Positions 8,197-12,917 of a stretch of DNA of 14,535 nucleotides are shown here, in pieces (within the stretch, counting starts at the first letter, position 1; every line of letters starts with the position of its first letter). Both the position numbers and the translations under genes were made by a program. The stretch is from Alphaproteobacteria bacterium (GTDB taxonomy: Bacteria; Pseudomonadota; Alphaproteobacteria; UBA2136; JALTLI01), in assembly GCA_027005635.1 (NCBI GenBank), contig JALTLI010000124.1, forward strand, positions 1 to 14,535. Reading direction: 5' to 3'. The notes beneath the pieces are model-generated. The model had not been told where the DNA came from and made no database searches. It saw only the letters and a program-made list of their open reading frames with translations.

Positions 8197-9243
8197 TTAT
8201 GCTGCTTTAGCAGCATTGTCCCAATGCTTACAGGCCTTCTCCATGGCCTCAACTGGTGAATAACACCAGTCCTTGGTGTAATAAGCCTTCCCAGAGGAAG
8301 ACCTCACTAGGTATTTACAACCTAGTGACCATTGGTGGTATTCACCCTGCTGTGCCACAGCATATACCTCAATACCACCTTCAACCAGTTTTGGCTCCTT
8401 CTGGCGCATTACTGCACCTTCAGAAGGCTCTTCCTCCTCCACACTATAAGTGTGGAGCTCAGCAAGCCAGTCCCTGGCAGTTCGATGGCTTATACGGTAG
8501 TCCTGTTCAAAAATACTACCGTTGGTATTATTGATGGCATGTCTGCCACCTAACGTGTAAGCGACGGCTATAATAGCCGCCTTTCCTGTGCTAGCATTTG
8601 CCAGCAGTCCAATAGCTATACCAGCCCATGAAGGCTCAACAGAGCCTTCATAAGCAGAAAAGATTGATTGTGCACGGCGTTTAACCGCCCACAATCTCCT
8701 TTCAAGGCCGCCAGGGCTCGGGAACTTCGATTGAAGCTCCCAAAGGTCTATCAGAGTCCGAAGACTGTTTACTCCCCTCCAGCTCTGAGTCCTTTCAATT
8801 ACCTTTCTCAAGGCAGGAAACCCGGATGCTGCCTTGAGCCACCCACCCATGCGGGCGTGTGACTCAATTTCAGAGTCAGCCTCCTCGAAAGGAAGCTGAC
8901 GCCCATGCGGGCCTACCGACCCCACTGATCCGGACATTTCTGTCCGGACGAAATTATGAGGAAGTACATTCCTCTCAACTGCCTCGTGAAAGGCTGTAAC
9001 GCCTTTCTCGGCAAGTTGTGCCAGCCCTTCGGCTGACACGTAGCGGGTGGTTTTCACCCGTAATGGGCTAGGTAGCGCTGCATAGCGCTCCTCTGCCTTT
9101 ACCTCCTCAAGGAGGAGTTTCATGTCGTTATTAGACATGTAATCTGCATCCAATGCAGACTCAATAGCATCATTACGGGCGGCATTGTTTTTCAAAGAGT
9201 TTTTCATATTTTTTTGCTCAGACATTACTGCCTGAGCTCTCAT
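8197..9243 (-). CDS. Unrecognised 348-residue protein encoded by a hairpin-tiled mRNA
   Basis: I do not recognise this protein. It is soluble in character, with no signal peptide or clear membrane segment. The N-terminal 50 residues are Asn/Glu/Lys-rich and probably flexible. Residues from about 150 are mixed and well-ordered looking (SWRGVNSLRTLIDLWELQ). The stretch YRISHRTARDWLAEL resembles a helix-turn-helix, a weak impression only. The C-terminal about 60 residues are rich in Trp, Tyr and Cys (DWCYSPVEAMEKACKHW). G+C is visibly higher than in neighbouring genes, and codons such as CTG, GCC and CAG are freely used, suggesting foreign origin. No ribosome site precedes the ATG at 9243; ATGs at 9225 and 9207 are alternatives. 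The whole frame is packed with stem-loops (separate entries). It has its own promoter and lies between terminators. Confidence 0.7.
   Translation of the reverse strand: MRAQAVMSEQKNMKNSLKNNAARNDAIESALDADYMSNNDMKLLLEEVKAEERYAALPSPLRVKTTRYVSAEGLAQLAEKGVTAFHEAVERNVLPHNFVRTEMSGSVGSVGPHGRQLPFEEADSEIESHARMGGWLKAASGFPALRKVIERTQSWRGVNSLRTLIDLWELQSKFPSPGGLERRLWAVKRRAQSIFSAYEGSVEPSWAGIAIGLLANASTGKAAIIAVAYTLGGRHAINNTNGSIFEQDYRISHRTARDWLAELHTYSVEEEEPSEGAVMRQKEPKLVEGGIEVYAVAQQGEYHQWSLGCKYLVRSSSGKAYYTKDWCYSPVEAMEKACKHWDNAAKAA
8199..8655 (-). other. Stem-loop chain, 3' part of the transcript
   Basis: Stems read by eye on the minus-strand RNA (outer limits): 8199-8216 (7 bp, overlapping the stop codon), 8232-8249, 8251-8271 (8 bp), 8283-8304 (9 bp), 8304-8328 (9 bp), 8348-8362, 8383-8396, 8403-8418 (6 bp, GUAA loop), 8422-8434, 8437-8457 (9 bp, 3-nt loop), 8466-8478, 8494-8522 (8 bp, 13-nt loop), 8533-8550 (7 bp), 8563-8581 (8 bp), 8589-8606 (7 bp), 8624-8655 (14 bp, UGUU loop). 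They sit side by side with few unpaired bases between. Where a stem has an imperfect pair it is nearly always A opposite C on the plus strand, which is U-G in the sense RNA. Individual short stems could be chance; the tiling is not. Confidence 0.88.
8666..9237 (-). other. Stem-loop chain, 5' and middle part of the coding region
   Basis: Stems read by eye on the minus-strand RNA: 8666-8696 (7+4 bp with a 3-nt bulge), 8703-8720 (weak), 8720-8741 (9 bp), 8742-8795 (AAAGG/CCTTT closing a branched region with a UUCG-capped stem at 8755-8766), 8807-8838 (10 bp), 8844-8857, 8860-8878 (alternative), 8875-8900 (11 bp, UUCG loop), 8901-8912, 8928-8949 (9 bp, GAAA loop), 8958-8974, 8988-9007 (7 bp), 9018-9039 (9 bp, GAAG loop), 9044-9060 (6 bp), 9074-9089 (6 bp), 9102-9115, 9121-9139 (6 bp), 9141-9161 (9 bp), 9162-9187 (weak), 9216-9237 (9 bp, GUAA loop). 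The last stem begins six bases after the proposed start codon. Confidence 0.88.
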
Positions 9244-9260
9244 AGGTTTAAGTTTATTAA

Positions 9261-9345
9261 AGCCAGTGGAGAATCCACTAGCTAATTATATATCAATACA
9301 TCCCATTATGGGATGTAAGTAAAAAAGGTAAGCCCAACGCTGGGT
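9261..9345 (-). other. Structured 5' leader of the hairpin-rich transcript
   Basis: Between the predicted transcription start (about 9361) and the ATG at 9243 there are three stems. One is 9261-9283, 10 bp with a UUC loop and one U-G pair. Another is 9297-9317, where TACATCCCA faces TGGGATGTA around a 3-base loop. The third, at 9333-9344, is a weak 4 bp stem. The start codon lies in an unpaired A/U-rich gap of about 23 bases (9238-9260), which could permit initiation without a Shine-Dalgarno site. The 9297-9317 palindrome could also be a DNA operator, since a second TATAAT (9285-9290) lies close by. Confidence 0.7.
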
Positions 9346-9367
9346 CAATAATTCATCATATATCTAT

Positions 9368-9396
9368 ATTATAGTGATTATTTAATTCGGTTACAA
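9368..9396 (-). promoter_or_regulatory. Sigma70 promoter of the hairpin-rich gene
   Basis: On the minus strand TTGTAA (9391-9396) and a perfect TATAAT (9368-9373) are 17 bases apart. Transcription would begin near 9361, just past the rplQ terminator, and give a leader of about 118 bases. This makes the unit independent of the ribosomal operon upstream. Confidence 0.65.
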
Positions 9397-9416
9397 GGTA
9401 TGAGTAATAACAAAGT

Positions 9417-9446
9417 AAAAAAGCCCTGCATCGCAGGGCTTTTTTT
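9417..9446. terminator. Terminator of the rpsM-rplQ operon
   Basis: AAGCCCTGC (9421-9429) pairs with GCAGGGCTT (9433-9441) around a 3-base loop, a 9 bp G+C-rich stem. It is flanked by an A-run (from 9417) and a T-run (to 9446), so on the minus strand a U-run follows the stem. It lies 26 bases after the rplQ stop and should end that operon. Confidence 0.92.
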
Positions 9447-9472
9447 ATTGGTTAAAGAACTAAGACTAAAAG

Positions 9473-10000
9473 TTATTTTTCAGTTTTAGTTTCTTTTTTA
9501 GCTGTTTTTGCTTTAGTAGATGATTTTTTAGGAGCATCTTTTTTCTCAGCTTTAGCTTCTACTTTAGGAGCTGTTTCTTTTTTAGCTTTTGCCTTTTTAG
9601 CAGGTTTAGCATCAGTAGTAGTTTCTGTGCTTTTTTCTGTAAGTTCAATTACAGCCATTGCAGCAGCATCACCTTTACGGAAACCCGCTTTAAGTACGCG
9701 AGTGTAACCACCTGGGCGTTTTTGAAACTTAGGAGCAAGCTCATCAAAAAGTTTCTTAACTACAGTTTCATCATTTACTGTACGTAAAATTTGTCTGCGT
9801 GCAGCTAATTCACCGTCTGTACCAAGCCCTCTGCAAGCTTTAGTAATTAGTTTATCTACCACTCCACGAAGATCTTTCGCTTTTGGTAAAGTTGTTGTAA
9901 TTTGCTCATGGCGTAAAAGTTCAGTTGCAAGGTTTGCAAATAAAGCTTTTCTATGACTACTTGTGCGACCAAGTTTTCTGCCTGACATTCCGTGTCTCAT
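9473..10000 (-). CDS. rplQ: 50S ribosomal protein bL17 with long basic tail
   Basis: bL17 is a large-subunit protein near the tunnel exit. The conserved core begins MRHGMSGRKLGRTSSHRKAL and runs to about residue 122 (PGGYTRVLKAGFRKGDAAAMAVIEL). Total length is 175 residues, some 35-50 longer than common bL17 proteins. The extra part is a Lys/Ala/Glu-rich, low-complexity tail from about residue 125, likely disordered. It is the last gene of the operon, 24 bases after rpoA, and is followed by a strong terminator. Confidence 0.96.
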   Translation of the reverse strand: MRHGMSGRKLGRTSSHRKALFANLATELLRHEQITTTLPKAKDLRGVVDKLITKACRGLGTDGELAARRQILRTVNDETVVKKLFDELAPKFQKRPGGYTRVLKAGFRKGDAAAMAVIELTEKSTETTTDAKPAKKAKAKKETAPKVEAKAEKKDAPKKSSTKAKTAKKETKTEK

Positions 10001-10024
10001 AATTCTTAACTTTCTATTCTATTC

Positions 10025-11056
10025 TTAGTGTTGTGGTTCTAAGCTTTTAGCAAGCTCTTCAATGTTTTCTGGTGGCCAATTTTCTAGGTTCATTCCTAAA
10101 CCTAAGCCCATTGTTACCAACACTTCTTTAATTTCATTTAATGATTTACGACCAAAGTTTGGTGTGCGTAACATTGCACCTTCACTTTTTTGTACTAAAT
10201 CACCAATGTAAACAATGTTATCATTTTTCAGGCAGTTTGCACTACGTACAGAAAGCTCAAGCTCATCAACTTTCATCAATAAATTAGGATTGATTTCAAT
10301 TTTAGCTTCAGTTTCTTCTGGCTCTTCAATGATTTCATCAAAGTTAATGAATAATGTTAGTTGATCCTGTAAAATACGTGCAGAGTATGCAAGCGCATCT
10401 TCAGGAGAAACAACACCATTTGTTTCAACTTCAAGAATTAGTTTATCGTAATCAGTTACTTGACCAACACGAGCATCTTCAACTTTAAATGATACTCTAC
10501 GTACAGGAGAGTAAATAGCATCTAGGGCAATAGTACCAATTTCTACTGTTTCATCTTCTTCTGTTGCTGTAACTTGTTGGGCAGCAGGAACATAACCTTT
10601 ACCAGTACCAATTGTTAGTTCCATAACTAAATCAGCTGTTTCATTTAGTGTTGCAATGTGATGATCAGGATCAATAAATTCAACATCATGAGTAGATTCA
10701 ATATCTGATGCTGTAACTTCACCAGCACCTTTGTAACGCAAAGTTACTTTCTTTTCACCTTCTGAGTGAGAACGAACAGCCATAGTTTTAAGGTTAAGGA
10801 TAATGTCTGTAACATCTTCCATAACACCAGGGATTGAAGAAAATTCATGTAGAACACCTTCAATTTTAATACTAGTAACAGCAGAACCTTGCAAGCTTGA
10901 AAGCAAGATACGGCGTAAAGAGTTACCAATAGTCATACCAAAGCCTGTTTCAAGTGGTTCAATTGTGAAAATAGAATGTTTTTGAACATCTTTACCAGGT
11001 TTAATATCAACCTTTGTTGGTTTGATAAGTTCTTTCCAGTTAGCTTGTATTTGCAT
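10025..11056 (-). CDS. rpoA: RNA polymerase alpha subunit
   Basis: The alpha subunit dimerises to start polymerase assembly and contacts promoters and activators through its C-terminal domain. At 343 residues it is full length. The N-terminal domain holds FGMTIGNSLRRILLSSLQG; the C-terminal domain holds LSVRSANCLKNDNIVYIGDL, with the DNA-contacting arginine of the VRSANCL motif present, then TPNFGRKSLNEIKEVL. An AAGGAA site precedes the ATG. It sits 53 bases after rpsK, with no rpsD between, as in alphaproteobacteria. Confidence 0.98.
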   Translation of the reverse strand: MQIQANWKELIKPTKVDIKPGKDVQKHSIFTIEPLETGFGMTIGNSLRRILLSSLQGSAVTSIKIEGVLHEFSSIPGVMEDVTDIILNLKTMAVRSHSEGEKKVTLRYKGAGEVTASDIESTHDVEFIDPDHHIATLNETADLVMELTIGTGKGYVPAAQQVTATEEDETVEIGTIALDAIYSPVRRVSFKVEDARVGQVTDYDKLILEVETNGVVSPEDALAYSARILQDQLTLFINFDEIIEEPEETEAKIEINPNLLMKVDELELSVRSANCLKNDNIVYIGDLVQKSEGAMLRTPNFGRKSLNEIKEVLVTMGLGLGMNLENWPPENIEELAKSLEPQH

Positions 11057-11109
11057 ATTTTCTATTCCTTATATAATAAACGGTTTTTTTACATTAGCCT
11101 TAGTCTAAA

Positions 11110-11502
11110 TTAAACACGGCGTTGTTTAGGTGGACGGCAACCATTGTGAGGTATAGGAGTAACATCACGAATTGCAGTAACTTCAAAACCAATTGATTGC
11201 AATGCACGCAATGCAGATTCACGGCCAGACCCTGGACCTTTAATGTTAACTTCAAGTACTTTCATACCATGCTCTTGGGCTTTTTTACCAGCAACTTCAG
11301 CAGCAAGCTGAGAAGCGTAAGGTGTAGCCTTACGAGAACCTTTAAAACCTTGTTCACCAGAAGAGGCCCAAGAAATAGCATTTCCCTGTGCATCTGTGAT
11401 TGTAACGATTGTATTGTTAAAAGTAGACATAATGTGTGCTATGCCACTTGTTATATTTTTGCGTTCTTTTTTACGTACGCGAGCTTTTGTATTGTTAGCC
11501 AT
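11110..11502 (-). CDS. rpsK: 30S ribosomal protein uS11
   Basis: uS11 lies on the platform of the small subunit near the mRNA exit. It has 130 residues, the normal length. Family motifs are clear: ITSGIAHIMSTFNNTIVTITD near the start, the GRESALRALQ segment, and a C-terminus ending in PHNGCRPPKQRRV. It is 21 bases after rpsM in the same operon. Confidence 0.98.
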   Translation of the reverse strand: MANNTKARVRKKERKNITSGIAHIMSTFNNTIVTITDAQGNAISWASSGEQGFKGSRKATPYASQLAAEVAGKKAQEHGMKVLEVNIKGPGSGRESALRALQSIGFEVTAIRDVTPIPHNGCRPPKQRRV

Positions 11503-11523
11503 AATTTTTAATTCCCGCCTTTA

Positions 11524-11889
11524 CTATTTACGTTTAACAACACCAGCACGACGACCTTTGTGTGTGCGAGCGTTTGTATGAGTACTTTGTCCACGTACAG
11601 GAAGACCTTTACGATGACGTAAGCCTCTGTAACAACCTAAATCCATTAGGCGTTTAATATTAAGTGAACGTTCACGACGAAGATCTCCTTCAACAGTATA
11701 ATCAGCATCAATACATTTACGTATTTTTGAAACTTCTTCTTCTGAAAGATCTTTTGTGCGTGCTTCTGAATCAATTTTAGTTTTTGCTAAAATATCGTAT
11801 GATACCTTTTTACCAATACCAAAAATATAAGTTAATGAAACCCATATTTTTTTATCCGTAGGGATGTTAACACCTGATATACGTGCCAT
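11524..11889 (-). CDS. rpsM: 30S ribosomal protein uS13
   Basis: uS13 sits in the head of the small subunit and forms a bridge to the large subunit. It has 121 residues and starts MARISGVNIP. The C-terminal RGLPVRGQSTHTNARTHKG block is the conserved rRNA- and tRNA-contacting tail. It is the first gene of the rpsM-rpsK-rpoA-rplQ transcript. The ribosome site GGAG is 11 bases from the ATG. Confidence 0.98.
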   Translation of the reverse strand: MARISGVNIPTDKKIWVSLTYIFGIGKKVSYDILAKTKIDSEARTKDLSEEEVSKIRKCIDADYTVEGDLRRERSLNIKRLMDLGCYRGLRHRKGLPVRGQSTHTNARTHKGRRAGVVKRK

Positions 11890-12000
11890 ATTTCTATTTT
11901 CTCCGTTTTCCCATAAACTGGGTTTTACTTATAAACTGATGATATGGAGATATTACTACATTTCACCACTTGCCTACTTTTACGTACGTAAGTAATTCGA

Positions 12001-12028
12001 AACATAGCAAATTTTGCTAAAGTGTCAA
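12001..12028 (-). promoter_or_regulatory. Sigma70 promoter of rpsM-rpsK-rpoA-rplQ
   Basis: A perfect TTGACA -35 box (minus strand, 12023-12028) is 16 bases from TATGTT (12001-12006). Predicted start is near 11994, giving a leader of about 105 bases with a palindrome at its beginning. The leader could host feedback control by a ribosomal protein; that is inference. Confidence 0.65.
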
Positions 12029-12133
12029 GTTTTAACTTACTCCACCAGTTAAAAAGTTTATTTTTGAATACTTTTTTAACCAATATCTACGTAGTTTTTA
12101 TTTATTTTGAGTTCTTTACACTGTTTATCGTGT

Positions 12134-12176
12134 ATACCAGCCTCCGCTGGCATGATGTGCAACTTTGCAAATCATG
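12134..12176. repeat. Twin dyads in the rpmJ-rpsM spacer
   Basis: Two stems abut. CCAGC (12137-12141) pairs with GCTGG (12146-12150) around a 4-base loop, extendable to 8 bp with a G-U on the minus strand. CATGATGTGCA (12151-12161) pairs with TGCAAATCATG (12166-12176), 11 positions with one mismatch. The form recalls small interspersed palindromic elements found between genes in AT-rich alphaproteobacteria; membership in a repeat family is inferred. Confidence 0.5.
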
Positions 12177-12281
12177 AAGTAATAATTTTCATATTAGATG
12201 ATTTTTTAATTGTAAGACGTGTAATATACACTTACTGCATAAACAACAAACAATATAAAATTTAGCCAATATGGGAATTAT

Positions 12282-12428
12282 TTAAGCTTTTTTACGTTTT
12301 TTGTAACCAACTCTAACCTTATTTCTAGGGTTCATTGGGTCAATTATGTATAAGCGACCTTGACGACGCACAACTTTACAAGTTTTGCTTCGGTTCTTTT
12401 GGGCGCGAATTGATGCCTTCATTCTCAT
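12282..12428 (-). CDS. rpmJ: 50S ribosomal protein bL36, zinc-free type
   Basis: bL36 is the smallest large-subunit protein. This frame has 48 residues, starting MRMKASIRAQ, with the family core KVVRRQGRLYIIDPMNPRNKVR. The four zinc ligands (Cys/His) of the C+ type are absent apart from one cysteine at residue 17, so it is the C- type usual in alphaproteobacteria. The C-terminus carries an extra GYKKRKKA. AGAAGGAA lies eight bases before the ATG at 12428, preferring it over the ATG two codons later. It has its own promoter. Confidence 0.93.
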   Translation of the reverse strand: MRMKASIRAQKNRSKTCKVVRRQGRLYIIDPMNPRNKVRVGYKKRKKA

Positions 12429-12461
12429 TGTATTTATTCCTTCTTACTCTCTGTATTTACT

Positions 12462-12490
12462 TGTATAGTTAACAATTCAATAACTGTCAA
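12462..12490 (-). promoter_or_regulatory. Sigma70 promoter of rpmJ
   Basis: A perfect TTGACA (minus strand, 12485-12490) is 17 bases from TATACA (12462-12467). The predicted start is near 12455, about 27 bases before the rpmJ ATG. It lies just after the infA terminator, so rpmJ is probably transcribed separately. Confidence 0.7.
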
Positions 12491-12502
12491 CATTATTTCT
12501 AT

Positions 12503-12521
12503 AAAAAAAACCTTAAAGGTT
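12503..12521 (-). terminator. Terminator after secY-adk-infA
   Basis: On the minus strand AACCTTTAAGGTT (12509-12521) forms a 5-6 bp stem followed at once by eight U residues. The stem is short but its position, after infA and before the rpmJ promoter, fits an intrinsic terminator. The larger palindrome just upstream may assist. Confidence 0.6.
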
Positions 12522-12532
12522 AATTATTTCTT

Positions 12533-12681
12533 AAATAAAGCTATGTAAATAGTATATTTAGAATAAAAATTTGATTTTGTTTAAATCGTGGAAACGTAAG
12601 CGTACAATTAGTACGTGCGTCCCGCGAAAGTTAATCAAATTTAAATTTTTGCCTAAATATGATGTTTACATAGCTTTATTT
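12533..12681. repeat. About 150 bp palindromic element overlapping the infA stop
   Basis: The ends are a perfect 17-base inverted repeat, AAATAAAGCTATGTAAA at 12533-12549 and its complement at 12665-12681. Inside, ATATTTAG/CTAAATAT and AAAAATTT/AAATTTTT continue the pairing with small internal loops, and the centre has GTAC-AATTA-GTAC. The right arm contains the infA stop codon (12676-12678) and a neighbouring lysine codon. The form is that of a miniature inverted-repeat element or a very long RNA hairpin; no transposase is nearby. Confidence 0.8.
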
Positions 12682-12894
12682 TTTACGGTATGTAATACGA
12701 CCTTTACTTAAATCGTATGGTGTCATTTCAACAGTAACTTCGTCTCCTGCTAAAATTCTAATATTAAACTGACGCATTTTACCAGAAATATGAGCCAATA
12801 TTTCATGACCATTTTCAAGTTTAACCCTGAATGTTGTATTTGCTAGTATTTCTACAACAGTCCCCTCCAATTCAATCATATCACTTTTAGCCAA
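12676..12894 (-). CDS. infA: Translation initiation factor IF-1
   Basis: IF-1 binds the A site of the 30S subunit during initiation. The 72-residue protein has the normal length and S1/OB-fold sequence, with GHEILAHISGKMR and DLSKGRITYR conserved. The start codon is TTG at 12894: AAGGA lies eight bases upstream and the resulting MAKSDMIE fits the family N-terminus, while the first ATG would remove five residues. It is 23 bases after adk. Its last codons lie in a large palindrome. An infA between adk and rpmJ is typical of Gram-positive bacteria, not of alphaproteobacteria. Confidence 0.95.
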   Translation of the reverse strand: MAKSDMIELEGTVVEILANTTFRVKLENGHEILAHISGKMRQFNIRILAGDEVTVEMTPYDLSKGRITYRKK

Positions 12895-12917
12895 ATTCTA
12901 ATTCCTTCTTTTTATAT

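Larger units (their letters stand above)
11890..12281. other. 392-base spacer between rpmJ and rpsM
   Basis: No gene is visible here. Read on the minus strand it holds, in order: an imperfect hairpin (12212-12235), two adjacent dyads (12134-12176), the rpsM promoter (12001-12028), a 12-base perfect palindrome TTACGTACGTAA near the predicted start (11980-11991), and a small CCCA/TGGG hairpin (11910-11922) before the ribosome site. A spacer this long inside a ribosomal protein cluster is unusual. Confidence 0.6.

Noticed and set aside
8256..8862. Plus-strand reading frames opposite the hairpin-rich gene
   Set aside because: They are short, have no ribosome site, and the structural bias (G-U pairs, tetraloops) belongs to the minus strand.
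8197..9243. Integrated single-stranded RNA phage or Obelisk-like sequence
   Set aside because: The chain of local hairpins is reminiscent of RNA phages, but no replicase (GDD), coat or maturation protein is visible. Obelisks fold into one long rod, not a string of local hairpins, and a bacterial promoter and terminators surround the unit. Kept only as an analogy.
8199..9345. CRISPR array or integron attC array
   Set aside because: The stems all differ in sequence and there are no regularly spaced identical repeats; the stems sit inside one open reading frame.
8149..9446. Insertion sequence or transposon boundaries around the hairpin-rich unit
   Set aside because: No terminal inverted repeats or target duplications could be found; the flanking hairpins are terminators with unrelated stems.
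11890..12281. A tRNA or small RNA gene in the rpmJ-rpsM spacer
   Set aside because: No cloverleaf, CCA end or conserved T-arm sequence is seen; the dyads are separate simple hairpins.
12533..12681. Ordinary rho-independent terminator of infA
   Set aside because: The palindrome is far too long and AT-rich and has no U-run at its end; a separate short terminator lies at 12503-12521.
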